Notes: generated by a model not told the origin, from the letters alone. DNA of 64,000 bases from Furfurilactobacillus curtus (GCF_045862785.1 NZ_BQXO01000001.1:124001-188000), one strand, 5' to 3'; shown: positions 1 to 7,829, counted from the stretch's first letter. Made by a program: numbers and translations.

Positions 1-1
1 T

Positions 2-235
2 TTATATCGTGATGATCCAGATGCACTTAGGACGCTATATGATGTTCAGCAACTACTGAAAGTCTTTGGTATTTACGTTTACGTTGGTAAGCGACTGTGG
101 GATATTGAAATGATGGCGTTAGAATTGGATCATTTACATGAAATGAACGCGATTGACAAACCTACTTGGTTAAAAGCCAAGGTCGTGTTGAACCATGAAC
201 ATCGTTTAGAAGAGAAAAAGCTGGCGCAAGGCTAG
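2..235 (+). CDS. yqgQ: YqgQ-like (DUF910) protein, 3' part only
   Basis: This reading frame is open from base 2 and stops at TAG 233-235. It gives 77 residues without an upstream start, so the 5' end lies outside the window. The visible protein has the DUF910/YqgQ pattern: a short N-terminus, then a YDVQQLLK..G.YVYVGKRL-type stretch, an acidic helix rich in Glu/Leu/Met, and a charged tail. The family is a small helical protein of unknown function found beside rhomboid protease and glucokinase genes in Bacilli. The next gene here is a rhodanese-like protein only 86 bases away, so no glucokinase gene separates them. Confidence 0.75.
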   Translation, partial: LYRDDPDALRTLYDVQQLLKVFGIYVYVGKRLWDIEMMALELDHLHEMNAIDKPTWLKAKVVLNHEHRLEEKKLAQG

Positions 236-321
236 GCAGTGCCTGCGTAAATGTGTACAATGGCACTATTGATTAAAATCGAGCTAATTGGATTGATGAA
301 CATCAAGTTGGAGGGGTATTC

Positions 322-735
322 GTGTTAGTTGGAGCATCAGTTGCGGAAATTATTTTAGACATTATTGGAATTGCTGTGATCGTTGGTTGGATCGGCTGGC
401 GGATTTATATTATCATTCGGCGTCGTCAGGTTTCTACGCTTTTGGATCAAGAAGCCTTTCAGGCAGGCATGCGTAAGGCCCAAATTGTAGATGTCCGTGA
501 AAAGAAAGATTTCGACGCCGGCCATATTCTGGGTGCCCGTAATATTCCTTACTCGATGTTTAGCCAACGATACAAAGAAATTCGCGAAGATTTGCCAGTT
601 TACCTGTACGATGAAAGCAAGACCCTAAGTACTCGTGCAGCATTGCGGTTAGCTCGTCACGGCTATTCAAAACTATTTATTCTTAGTGATGGTTACGGCC
701 ACTGGGATGGCAAAATTAAAGCTAGTAAGCATTGA
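322..735 (+). CDS. Membrane-anchored rhodanese-like domain protein, apparently without the catalytic cysteine
   Basis: The GTG start at 322 follows a GGAGGGG Shine-Dalgarno at 310-316. The protein has 137 residues. Residues 7-31 form one N-terminal transmembrane helix, followed by an Arg-rich IRRR cytoplasmic flank. Residues 45-135 form a single rhodanese fold: the IVDVREKKDFDAGHILGARN stretch is the classic first half, and a GYGHWDGKI tail closes the domain. The active loop normally carries Cys (CxxGxR) after the central strand, but here it reads YLYDESKTLSTRAA, with Asp where Cys is expected. It is therefore probably not a sulfurtransferase and may bind a ligand or partner. Homologues are YqhL/YtwF-like proteins of Firmicutes. 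Confidence 0.8.
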   Translation: MLVGASVAEIILDIIGIAVIVGWIGWRIYIIIRRRQVSTLLDQEAFQAGMRKAQIVDVREKKDFDAGHILGARNIPYSMFSQRYKEIREDLPVYLYDESKTLSTRAALRLARHGYSKLFILSDGYGHWDGKIKASKH

Positions 736-762
736 TTAAAAATGAAGCTTGTAAACGACAAC

Positions 763-811
763 AAAAAGACGCTGATTTCCTGCTTAATAAGCAGATAACC
801 AGCGTCTTTTT
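763..811. terminator. Bidirectional rho-independent terminator
   Basis: A 12-bp stem (AAAAAGACGCTG at 763-774 with CAGCGTCTTTTT at 800-811) has A- and T-rich flanks on either side. It separates the convergent rhodanese gene and the minus-strand DUF3042 gene and can stop transcription from both. Confidence 0.85.
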
Positions 812-836
812 GTTAGAATTGATGAGAGTGGTTAGA

Positions 837-1013
837 CTAGCCGAGATGAGCTGAGCGAGATTTACGCATTGCACGTCGACGATTATCATCAAAACGTTGT
901 TCCTCTTCTTCAATTGGAGAAACAACGGTTTTGTGGAATGAAACAATGGCCGCAGCCACTGCTCCCATTGTTGCTAATGTACCCCATAAGAAGCCTTTGC
1001 CAAATGATTTCAT
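837..1013 (-). CDS. DUF3042 family small membrane protein
   Basis: This 58-residue ORF starts at 1013, after a GGAGGTT Shine-Dalgarno on the minus strand. It begins MKSFGKGFLWGTLATMGAVAAA, then a short membrane-spanning segment (residues 7-26), the motif HKTVVSPIEEEEQRFDDNRRR, and a basic tail MRKSRSAHLG. This pattern (GKGFL.GT..., then KKTV..PIEE, then an Arg/Lys tail) is typical of DUF3042, a lactobacillus/Lactobacillales family with no known function. It is transcribed alone and converges on the rhodanese gene. The ORF is below usual length cut-offs, but its start, ribosome binding site and family match make it credible. Confidence 0.8.
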   Translation of the reverse strand: MKSFGKGFLWGTLATMGAVAAAIVSFHKTVVSPIEEEEQRFDDNRRRAMRKSRSAHLG

Positions 1014-1129
1014 GGTGAACCTCCTTTTTTAGGCTCTGTTTTACAGAAACCTGCCTTTTTGTTTACAATCATATTATCGTCGTTTTAAAGACAATCGTCC
1101 AGTTAAACGGATAACCGTGGAGGAAAATC

Positions 1130-1846
1130 ATGACTTTGATTTTTGCACATCGTGGCGTAACTGATTATGCACCAGCAAACACGTTAACCGCGTTTGCGGA
1201 TGCGCTATCGTTAGGAATTGATGGTATTGAAACTGATGTACAACAAACCCAAGATGGCCAGTTAGTCATTTTCCATGATGCTCGATTGGAACGACATACG
1301 AATGGATACGGCCCGGTTAGTGCGCATACCTTAGCTTATTTACAATCATTGGTCATTCGTAACCGTGCTCAACGTGGACGGGTGATGACGGTCGATGAAC
1401 TGTTAGCCTTTCTTCAGCAACATGATTTTGTTGGTATTCTTAATTTGGAACTTAAAACACATCAAAAAATCATGCCACAATTAGAAGCACGTTTGGCGGC
1501 AAAACTTCTGGCTCGCTCGTGGTCATTTACAGTAGTGATTTCCAGTTTTTCATCAAAACGACTGCAACGGTTTCACAAACTGGCACCACAAATTGATACA
1601 GCATTATTATTTCGATTCACGTCTTGGCAGGCCCGATGGTTGTCAAGACGGGGAATTATTACTGCTTGGCACCCGAAAACTTGGTGGTGGCAGCGGCATC
1701 AGCAGCCCACAAAGGCGCCGGTGCGCGTTTGGACAGTGAATGATCGTTCGACGCTGACAGCATGTTTTGAACAGCAAGTTAATGCCGTGATTACCGATCG
1801 GGCGCGTTTGGCTAAGCAGCTGCGGCAACAGCAGGCCCGTCATTAA
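1130..1846 (+). CDS. glpQ: Glycerophosphodiester phosphodiesterase (GDPD family)
   Basis: The protein has 238 residues with ATG at 1130 behind GGAGG. The family hydrolyses glycerophosphodiesters to glycerol-3-phosphate plus an alcohol, recycling phospholipid or teichoic acid breakdown products. The N-terminal catalytic signature is complete: FAHRG (His7, Arg8), E34xD36 in GIETDVQ, and HD (His49, Asp50). The second half carries the NLELK strand of the TIM barrel. There is no signal peptide, so the enzyme is a cytosolic UgpQ/YqiK-type form. It lies just upstream of miaA (23 bases to its ATG) and is probably co-transcribed with it. The C-terminus is rich in Arg/Gln/His and is not diagnostic. Confidence 0.88.
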   Translation: MTLIFAHRGVTDYAPANTLTAFADALSLGIDGIETDVQQTQDGQLVIFHDARLERHTNGYGPVSAHTLAYLQSLVIRNRAQRGRVMTVDELLAFLQQHDFVGILNLELKTHQKIMPQLEARLAAKLLARSWSFTVVISSFSSKRLQRFHKLAPQIDTALLFRFTSWQARWLSRRGIITAWHPKTWWWQRHQQPTKAPVRVWTVNDRSTLTACFEQQVNAVITDRARLAKQLRQQQARH

Positions 1847-1869
1847 AATTGTTTTTTAGAGGAGATCGC

Positions 1870-2787
1870 ATGAACAAACCCAAAGTACTGCTAGTTGTGG
1901 GACCCACGGCGGTTGGGAAAACACAACTTTCAATTGAGCTAGCTAAACAATTTAATGGCGAAGTTATTTCTGGGGACTCGATGCAAGTCTATCGTCACCT
2001 TGATATTGGGACTGCTAAAGTAACGTCGGTCGAGCAAGAACATATTCCGCACTATTTAATCGATATTCGTGAGGTGAGCGAAGGATTCACCGTGGCGCAG
2101 TTTGTAGATGAGGCCACAAACTTGATTAGACAGATTACTGCACGCGGAAAACTGCCAATCATTGTTGGCGGTACCGGATTTTATCTCCAAGCCTTGCTGG
2201 ATGGTTTGCGATTAGGCAGTCCCGCTGATAAACAACGTCGACAATTTTGGCAAACTATGTTGGCAAAGCACGATCAACTGTGGCTCTGGCAACAATTGGA
2301 TGAACGCGATCCTAAAGCTGCCGATCAAATTCCGATGGGGAATTCTCGCCGGGTAATTCGGGCGTTGGAAGTTTTCGAAAGTACGGGACACTCCATTTTG
2401 GAGCAAGAACGACGTTCACAACAGTTTGACGCTTTGATCGTTGGATTAACAACTGATCGAGCGGTTTTGTATGAAAGGATTAACCATCGGGTAGACGAGA
2501 TGATGACGGCAGGACTGATAGAGGAAGCTCGTTGGTTATATGAGCGGCGTCAGGTAGCGCCGCAGGCCAGTCGCGGGATTGGCTACAAAGAATTATTTGA
2601 ATACTTTGAAGATCAGGAATCATTGAATGAAGCCATTGCAGCTATTAAGCAGCATTCTCGCCACTATGCGAAACGACAGTTGACTTGGTTTCGCCATCAA
2701 CTGCCAGTTGAGTGGTTTGATCTCGTTAGTGGAGCCGATACTATCGTCGAAATTGAACAACGGGTGGCCGATTGGCAGTCCAAGTAA
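1870..2787 (+). CDS. miaA: tRNA dimethylallyltransferase
   Basis: MiaA transfers a dimethylallyl group to A37 of tRNAs that read codons starting with U. I chose ATG 1870 (305 residues) because GAGGAG lies 7 bases upstream; an in-frame start at 1849 would add seven residues with no family support. The P-loop GPTAVGKT is at residues 11-18, followed by the family hallmarks SGDSMQVYRHLDIGTAK and HIPHYLIDI, and GGTGFYLQALL. The C-terminal part contains GIGYKELFEYF and the KRQLTWFRHQ signature. Its transcript ends in the hairpin that also carries the GlnR operator of the next operon. Confidence 0.96.
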   Translation: MNKPKVLLVVGPTAVGKTQLSIELAKQFNGEVISGDSMQVYRHLDIGTAKVTSVEQEHIPHYLIDIREVSEGFTVAQFVDEATNLIRQITARGKLPIIVGGTGFYLQALLDGLRLGSPADKQRRQFWQTMLAKHDQLWLWQQLDERDPKAADQIPMGNSRRVIRALEVFESTGHSILEQERRSQQFDALIVGLTTDRAVLYERINHRVDEMMTAGLIEEARWLYERRQVAPQASRGIGYKELFEYFEDQESLNEAIAAIKQHSRHYAKRQLTWFRHQLPVEWFDLVSGADTIVEIEQRVADWQSK

Positions 2788-2808
2788 GGTGATGACTAAA
2801 TTAAATTA

Positions 2809-2845
2809 GCGTTCATGTCAGAACTTGTGACATGAACGCTTGTTT
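2809..2845 (+). terminator. miaA terminator
   Basis: A 12-bp perfect stem pairs GCGTTCATGTCA (2809-2820) with TGACATGAACGC (2828-2839), a 7-base loop separates the arms, and TTGTTTTATTT follows. The apical part is the GlnR operator described separately. Confidence 0.75.
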
Positions 2846-2853
2846 TATTTAAG
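2816..2853 (+). promoter_or_regulatory. GlnR operator overlapping the glnRA promoter
   Basis: Bases 2816-2832 match the GlnR/TnrA consensus TGTNA-N7-TNACA exactly (TGTCA, GAACTTG, TGACA). A plausible -35 (TTGTGA, 2825-2830) overlaps the box, and a weaker -10 (TTTAAG, 2848-2853) follows after 17 bases. In Bacillus, GlnR represses its own operon when nitrogen is in excess by binding boxes overlapping the -35. The same arrangement is inferred here. The box is certain by sequence; the promoter elements are only moderate. Confidence 0.75.
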
Positions 2854-2920
2854 TAAACGTGGGAAGATGCTCTTGTACAAGTTCTTTGATGGCGTTGTGG
2901 TTTGAATTGAGGAGGTGCCC

Positions 2921-3289
2921 ATGGCTGAGAAACAATTACGTCGGTCACTTTCGGTGCTACCAATGAGCACGGTAATGACGTTGACTGGGCTTACAGCTCG
3001 GCAAATTCGCTATTATGAGTCGCAAGCATTGGTTCACCCAGTTCGCAATGAAGGTAACCGGCGCCGGTATTCGTTACAAGATGTGGACCGATTATTGGAA
3101 GTTAAGGATGGCTTAGCAAGTGGAATGGACTTTGCAACGTTGCGACGTCTCTTTAATCAGTCGGCGCAGATTCGAAAGCAAACAACTACTTCGCTTAGTG
3201 ATCAACAGGCGCGTCAGTATTTAGAACCAGAGATGCAACAATTAGCAGGGATGAAGCCACCAGTGCCAGGATTATGGCGTCATCTCTAA
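2921..3289 (+). CDS. glnR: MerR-family nitrogen regulator GlnR
   Basis: GlnR represses glnRA and other nitrogen genes; feedback-inhibited glutamine synthetase stimulates its DNA binding. ATG 2921 (122 residues) sits behind GAGGAGGTG; an upstream GTG two codons earlier overlaps the ribosome binding site and is less likely. The winged-helix MerR DNA-binding domain is clear: VMTLTGLTARQIRYYESQAL and EGNRRRYSLQDVDRLL. The C-terminal tail of about 25 residues (VPGLWRHL end) is the short autoinhibitory region typical of GlnR rather than the effector domain of other MerR proteins. glnA follows 37 bases downstream, forming the standard dicistronic operon. Confidence 0.95.
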   Translation: MAEKQLRRSLSVLPMSTVMTLTGLTARQIRYYESQALVHPVRNEGNRRRYSLQDVDRLLEVKDGLASGMDFATLRRLFNQSAQIRKQTTTSLSDQQARQYLEPEMQQLAGMKPPVPGLWRHL

Positions 3290-3326
3290 CCCATTTAAGT
3301 CCGCTAGAAGGAAAGGAAAACTGATT

Positions 3327-4667
3327 ATGCCAAGGAAAGATTATACCAAGGATGATATTCGTAACATGGTTAAGTCAGAGCATGTTGAATTTTTACGGCT
3401 CATGTTTACTGATTTGCTAGGTTCAATTAAAAATGTAGAAGTCCCAGTTAGTCAGCTTGAAAAACTACTTGACCACAAGCTCATGTTCGATGGCTCGTCA
3501 ATTGATGGGTTTGTTCGGATTGAAGAAAGTGATATGTATTTAATTCCTGATTTGGCGACATGGATGGTTTTCCCATGGGGCAGTGAACATGGCAAAGTTG
3601 CGCGGTTAATCTGTGAAGTTTACACGTCTGATGGTGAACCCTTTGCTGGGGATCCACGGAACAACTTAATTCGAGTGATGAACGAAATGCGATCGGCCGG
3701 TTTTACCGCATTTAACATTGGGCCAGAACCCGAATTCTTCTTATTTAAGATGGACGAAAATGGCGAACCAACATTGAAATTAAATGATAAGGGGAGTTAT
3801 TTTGATCTCGCACCAATGGATTTGGGTGAAAATTGCCGCCGGGATATTGTGCTAGAAATGGAGAAGATGGGGTTTGAAGTCGAAGCGGCCCATCACGAAG
3901 TCGCTCCAGGCCAGCATGAAATTGATTTCAAGTACGCGGACGCCTTAGAGGCTGCCGATAATATTCAAACTTTCAAACTGGTGGTTAAAACGATTGCTAG
4001 AAAATACGGCTTATTTGCGACGTTCATGCCCAAACCATTGGAAGGTATTAACGGTTCTGGGATGCACATGAATATGTCATTATCGACCGCTGATGGTAAC
4101 GCCTTTTATGATCCAGATGGCGAATTGCAACTAAGTCAGACAGCTTACTATTTCCTCGGAGGTCTGTTGGCTCACGCACGGGCCTTCACCGCGGTTGTTA
4201 ACCCAATTGTGAACTCATATAAACGCTTAGTACCTGGTTTTGAGGCACCTGTCTATGTAGCTTGGTCTGGTTCCAATCGTTCCCCACTTGTGCGGGTGCC
4301 TAGTGCGCGAGGCAACTCAACTCGTCTGGAATTGCGGCAGGTTGATCCGGCAGCTAATCCTTATCTAGCTATTGCAGCGATGCTAGAAGCTGGTTTAGAT
4401 GGGGTTCGTCATGAAATCACACCAAATGATTCGGTCGATCGAAACATTTATTCTATGAACGAAGCGGAGCGTGAGGATAACCACATTAGTAATTTACCAG
4501 ATAATTTGCATAATGCGACTAAAGCACTGCAAGCTGACCCAACGATGCGTGATGCCTTAGGAGATCACTTATACCAGAGTTTTGTTGAGGCTAAGAAGCT
4601 TGAGTGGGCTTCTTATCGTCAGTCAGTCACCAAGTGGGAGCGAGATCAGTATTTGGAACAGTATTAA
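3327..4667 (+). CDS. glnA: Glutamine synthetase, type I (GSI-alpha)
   Basis: It converts glutamate, ammonia and ATP to glutamine. The length of 446 residues is that of Gram-positive GSI-alpha, without the adenylylation insertion of the beta type. Visible signatures include the N-terminal beta-grasp region, the FDGSSIDGF substrate loop, the GPEPEFFLF metal site, HHEVAPGQHEID, the NGSGMHMN ATP/glutamate-binding stretch, and NPIVNSYKRLVPGFEAP. The downstream R-x-S-x-R arginine region (SNRSPLVRVPSARG) is also present. ATG 3327 is preceded by AAGGAAAGG. It is the second gene of the GlnR-controlled operon and ends in a strong terminator. Confidence 0.97.
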   Translation: MPRKDYTKDDIRNMVKSEHVEFLRLMFTDLLGSIKNVEVPVSQLEKLLDHKLMFDGSSIDGFVRIEESDMYLIPDLATWMVFPWGSEHGKVARLICEVYTSDGEPFAGDPRNNLIRVMNEMRSAGFTAFNIGPEPEFFLFKMDENGEPTLKLNDKGSYFDLAPMDLGENCRRDIVLEMEKMGFEVEAAHHEVAPGQHEIDFKYADALEAADNIQTFKLVVKTIARKYGLFATFMPKPLEGINGSGMHMNMSLSTADGNAFYDPDGELQLSQTAYYFLGGLLAHARAFTAVVNPIVNSYKRLVPGFEAPVYVAWSGSNRSPLVRVPSARGNSTRLELRQVDPAANPYLAIAAMLEAGLDGVRHEITPNDSVDRNIYSMNEAEREDNHISNLPDNLHNATKALQADPTMRDALGDHLYQSFVEAKKLEWASYRQSVTKWERDQYLEQY

Positions 4668-4706
4668 ATTGCGTTTTCAAACTTAAACTCACGTTTATTA
4701 AACGAC

Positions 4707-4740
4707 TGCCTACCATTACAAGTTATGGTAGGCATTTTTA
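4707..4740 (+). terminator. glnRA terminator
   Basis: The stem TGCCTACCAT (4707-4716) pairs with ATGGTAGGCA (4725-4734), followed by TTTTTATT. It closes the glnR-glnA operon. Confidence 0.9.
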
Positions 4741-4814
4741 TTCTCATTTAGTTTGAAAGAAATTTGTGAAACCTAGCGAATGGTTAAAAATTGCGTTGAT
4801 TTGACGGGTGGTGA

Positions 4815-4843
4815 TTGTCGCTGTGGTTGCATTAGTGTACGAT
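4815..4843 (+). promoter_or_regulatory. Putative promoter of the unknown-unknown-dUTPase operon
   Basis: TTGTCG (4815-4820), a 17-base spacer and TACGAT (4838-4843) lie 40 bases before the first gene and after the glnA terminator. The elements are moderate in quality. Confidence 0.45.
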
Positions 4844-4882
4844 GAGACAGTAAGGACACTTTGAAGTTAGGGGTAAGACGGC

Positions 4883-5815
4883 ATGGATAATCCACAATCA
4901 AATGAAGAACAGGCACGGCAGGTGCAGCCAGCATTATCCGGTAAGTTAAGTCAAAAGTCGCATTATTTACAGGACTTGACGGACGCCATTGATGCTTTTG
5001 ATGATCGCCGGGTCTATGAGTTAGTTGACCCGCAACGTTATGCCACGCTGATTCGGGGTAATGATCAAGCCGAAGTTAATCCTTTGGCTAGTCTGGTTAC
5101 TGATCTGCATCCGGACTTAAGTCATTATCTCAGTCATGACTTATTAGCTTATTTAAAACAGACCTATCCATTCTTTTATTTTGAAGAAAGTGATCAAGGA
5201 CACTTTGAAATCTACTTTGGCAACTGGTGGGATCGACGTCAATTTGGGGACCTCGATGTCCTAAACGTACAGTTTGTTTTCGATCAAGTGGAATACGAAA
5301 AGTTAACGCAATCCTTTGCCCTAGAGGCTGAAAATAAGAATTATAATTCCGACCGCATCAAGGACATTGCTCGTCAGAGTCAGGAATTGCAAGCGTTGAT
5401 GGATCAACAAGAACAACGTGATCTAGAAAAAGAAAAATTGCGTGCACAACTAAAAGAAGTGGGTGAAAACCGCGGCATTTTTGCCGGTGGACGTGCTAAA
5501 TCGGAACGCCAGGAGTTACTGGATCGTTTAACGGTTTTAGCGGATGAGGATGACCGCGCCAATAATGCCTATAAAGGGATGAAAGCCAATGAAGATGAGT
5601 CTTTGGTATTAGCAAAGGAAGACACAATCCTGAGTTATGAAAAACAGGCGATTCGGAAAGTGTTTGGTGATTACGCCACGTTTGAAGATCGAAATGCTAA
5701 TCTTTATGTGGACTACTTAAGCCATTTAATTGGTCGGCACATTGAATCTGATTCACAACACGAGGAGCTCCGAGCTTCAAAACAAAATAGCGGGGTGAAA
5801 CACAATGGCAAGTGA
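4883..5815 (+). CDS. Unrecognised cytosolic protein with central coiled coil
   Basis: This 310-residue protein starts at ATG 4883 behind TTAGGGGTAAG. I do not recognise the family. Residues 1-25 are polar and low in complexity. Residues 26-150 look like a folded, aromatic-rich domain (YPFFYFEE, GHFEIYFGNWWDRRQFGDLDV). Residues 155-250 are charged heptad-like helices rich in Glu, Gln, Lys and Leu, expected to form a coiled coil. Residues 255-290 form another short globular part, and the tail is polar. There is no signal peptide or membrane segment. It is the first gene of three: the second overlaps it by 11 bases and the third is a dUTPase, which suggests a nucleotide or DNA-quality context by association only. 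Confidence 0.8.
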   Translation: MDNPQSNEEQARQVQPALSGKLSQKSHYLQDLTDAIDAFDDRRVYELVDPQRYATLIRGNDQAEVNPLASLVTDLHPDLSHYLSHDLLAYLKQTYPFFYFEESDQGHFEIYFGNWWDRRQFGDLDVLNVQFVFDQVEYEKLTQSFALEAENKNYNSDRIKDIARQSQELQALMDQQEQRDLEKEKLRAQLKEVGENRGIFAGGRAKSERQELLDRLTVLADEDDRANNAYKGMKANEDESLVLAKEDTILSYEKQAIRKVFGDYATFEDRNANLYVDYLSHLIGRHIESDSQHEELRASKQNSGVKHNGK

Positions 5816-6866
5816 GACGCAAAAAGAGCAGTTGACCGCAGATGACAATGCAACATCAGCAGGATCGGTAAGTGAACCGATGAAAGCGTCACAGGTGACT
5901 GAAGCAGATAGCCAAGCAAAAGATCAATCAGCGGCTCACAAGCCCAAACCGGTGACATTATCTCCTAGTCAACGATTTCGGATTTACAACAACAATTTAA
6001 AAGCTGGTTTAAAAAATGGATTGGCTTTTACAGATCACTTAGATCAATTGACAGAAACCAGCGATACTGATGAATTATTAGCAGCTGCTACAGCGTTATT
6101 CACCTTTCATTTGGATACGACGTTTGTTACCTTCCCACATCAGTATTCCGCGGCGGATTACTATTTATTGTTTATGGGTCGTCTGCTAGAGCTTCATCGT
6201 CAACCTGGGATAACCTTGAGTAGTGCCGCAGAACATGAAGAACTGAGTCTGTCAGTGGATGCGCTGGGCGATCAGCATGCCTTTAAATTTGTGTTAGTCG
6301 GAGGTCAGAATGGTGGGGCATTCTTTACCGACAAGCACTCTGGTCTACATCTGTTTTACATGAATCTTGAGCGCCAGCAGGTACGGTTTAACAGTAAGGC
6401 TTTCACGGACTTATTCGCGATTGAATTGGCTGATCAGCCAGTGGAACAACGAATGGCAGCCATTGAAACGCTGATTCTATTCGCGAAGGATCTTGAGCAA
6501 GACTATGATTTCTCTGCTGACTATAATTTGTTAGAAACTAACAATCGGGCCCGTTACTTAACCAAGCACGCTGATTTACCTGCCGGTACGGTGGACAAAC
6601 TTTTTGTCGCGTCTGCGGATAGCCATTACATGTTACAAAATGCCCCAAGTGGTCAGGGCGCGATGATTGAATTGGCAGATGGGACAGTCTTTGGCATTGC
6701 CAATGCTGGTAATAATAAAGCACCTAAATGGGTGATCACAGTCACTGATAAAAATGATGCGATTTCCCTGATGTCAATTCTGCTTAACTATGACTTTATT
6801 CGTCAGTGGTATCTTGCCAACCGGGATGATTTGGAAATCCAATCGGATCCATTGATCTTTGCCTAA
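5805..6866 (+). CDS. Unrecognised protein with disordered N-terminus
   Basis: A 353-residue protein starting at ATG 5805 (GGGGTGA ribosome binding site inside the upstream gene, 11-base overlap, so probably translationally coupled). Residues 1-50 are Ser/Thr/Ala/Lys/Pro-rich and likely disordered. The rest (from SPSQRFRIYNNNLKAGLKNG onward) looks globular, with alternating helices and strands and a hydrophobic stretch FKFVLVGGQNGGAFF near residue 165. No membrane helix, metal motif or catalytic signature is apparent. I do not assign a function. Fourteen bases separate its stop from the next ATG, so all three genes should be one transcript. Confidence 0.8.
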   Translation: MASETQKEQLTADDNATSAGSVSEPMKASQVTEADSQAKDQSAAHKPKPVTLSPSQRFRIYNNNLKAGLKNGLAFTDHLDQLTETSDTDELLAAATALFTFHLDTTFVTFPHQYSAADYYLLFMGRLLELHRQPGITLSSAAEHEELSLSVDALGDQHAFKFVLVGGQNGGAFFTDKHSGLHLFYMNLERQQVRFNSKAFTDLFAIELADQPVEQRMAAIETLILFAKDLEQDYDFSADYNLLETNNRARYLTKHADLPAGTVDKLFVASADSHYMLQNAPSGQGAMIELADGTVFGIANAGNNKAPKWVITVTDKNDAISLMSILLNYDFIRQWYLANRDDLEIQSDPLIFA

Positions 6867-6880
6867 GGAGGTGAGTGCCA

Positions 6881-7420
6881 ATGTTAGATTTAGCTTTGCT
6901 ACTGCGCGAATCCATTGAGTTTGATCAGCAAGTCGCTCAAGCAAAACAACTGCATTGGAGCCGTGATGCTAGTTTACAAAATGCTTATGTGGCTTTGTTG
7001 GTCGAACTAGCTGAAATTGCGAATACTAGTGAATGGTTTAAAGTTTGGAAGGAGCACCGGGGTAAAAATAATCCTGGTCAAAGCAAGCGGTCGACGCTCC
7101 TAGAAGAATATGTCGATGCGTTAGATTTCTTTTTACTAATTTTCCATAAACAGCAGTGGACGCATTTAACCGTCTTGACACCAGCGGAGTTAGACAAGTT
7201 GGCAGTCGGCCCAAAAATGGATTTAGACCAGGTTTATCTGGGAATCAATAGTATGGTGCTTAGTAGTTTAAAAGAACATCGACAAGGTGATTTTGGCCAC
7301 GCGTGGCATCTATTCTTGACCATGGGATTACGCGGCTTTGGTTTTAGCCAAGAAGAAATTCAAACTGCTTACCAAAATAAGCGAGCCGTCAATTTGCAAC
7401 GCCAGGCTGACAATTATTAA
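6881..7420 (+). CDS. dUTP diphosphatase, dimeric all-alpha (dUTPase_2) family
   Basis: The enzyme hydrolyses dUTP to dUMP and pyrophosphate, keeping uracil out of DNA and supplying dUMP for thymidylate. I placed the start at ATG 6881, behind AAGGAGGTG, rather than the GTG at 6875 that abuts the ribosome binding site. It has 179 residues. The metal-binding pattern of all-alpha NTP pyrophosphatases is present: E42xxE45 in VELAEIANTSEWFKVW and E76xxD79 in LLEEYVDALDFFL. The ELA.IAN....FK.W stretch is characteristic of phage and lactic-acid bacterial dUTPases of this type. It is the last gene of a three-gene operon with two unknown proteins. Confidence 0.82.
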   Translation: MLDLALLLRESIEFDQQVAQAKQLHWSRDASLQNAYVALLVELAEIANTSEWFKVWKEHRGKNNPGQSKRSTLLEEYVDALDFFLLIFHKQQWTHLTVLTPAELDKLAVGPKMDLDQVYLGINSMVLSSLKEHRQGDFGHAWHLFLTMGLRGFGFSQEEIQTAYQNKRAVNLQRQADNY

Positions 7421-7472
7421 GCTGGCTAGTTTAATTGAGAAAAATGCGACAAAAAAGAGGTCGGCTTCCGTT

Positions 7473-7829
7473 ATGAAGTGAACCCCCTGAGTTGGAAAAA
7501 TCCAATTTAGGGGGTTCTTTATGTATTTATCAGTAAATGACAAAATGAACGCAATCGCTGACTGTAACCATGGTGTGGGGGATTCACAAAGTGGTGACGA
7601 AGTATGGCATCACAGGGACTACGACGGTTTATGGTTGGATTCAACCTTTTTCAGAAAGGGCATCGATGGTCTTTCTGATCAACGATTAAACAGGAAATTC
7701 TACAGCTATTCCGAAATGAACGAATTAAAATAAAACTGGATGGCAGGACTCCGGTAGAATTCCGAAGCGCTGCCATCCAGCTCGTAGCTTGATTATTTAG
7801 CGCCAACTTTTGGGGAAACGTCACTTCCA
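7473..7829 (+). mobile_element. Decayed, internally deleted IS3-family element
   Basis: The left end (7473-7496, GAAGTGA then CCCCC then AGTTGG) and right end (7803-7829) are imperfect inverted repeats sharing GAAGTGA, CCCC and AGTTGG. Between them are an N-terminal orfA fragment with frameshifts and the last codons of orfB. A functional copy would be about 1.3-1.5 kb; this one is about 0.36 kb and cannot encode transposase. The left end contains a hairpin (7480-7517, GAACCCCCT/AGGGGGTTC) that may stop read-through from the dUTPase operon. Confidence 0.7.
7521..7792 (+). pseudogene. IS3-family transposase remnants (orfA 5' part joined to orfB 3' end)
   Basis: Frame 1 from 7521 begins YLSVNDKMNAIADCN, like an OrfA N-terminus. 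After a frame change near 7590, bases read SVVTKYGITGTTTVYGWIQ, the helix-turn-helix of IS3 OrfA, and a further change restores KGIDGLSDQ. From about 7680 another frame gives QEILQLFRNERIKIKLDG, then RTPVEFRSAAIQLVA, ending at TGA 7790-7792. That is the C-terminal end of an IS3 OrfB. The whole catalytic DDE core is missing. Confidence 0.7.

Noticed and set aside
7521..7733. A 70-residue ORF as a real gene
   Set aside because: Its three segments match IS3 OrfA/OrfB only when frames are shifted; it is a pseudogene product.
7735..7783. An 11-base inverted repeat (CTGGATGGCAG and CTGCCATCCAG) looking like a terminator
   Set aside because: It falls inside the reading frame of the IS3 OrfB C-terminal fragment and no T-run follows. 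The repeat is explained by the coding remnant.
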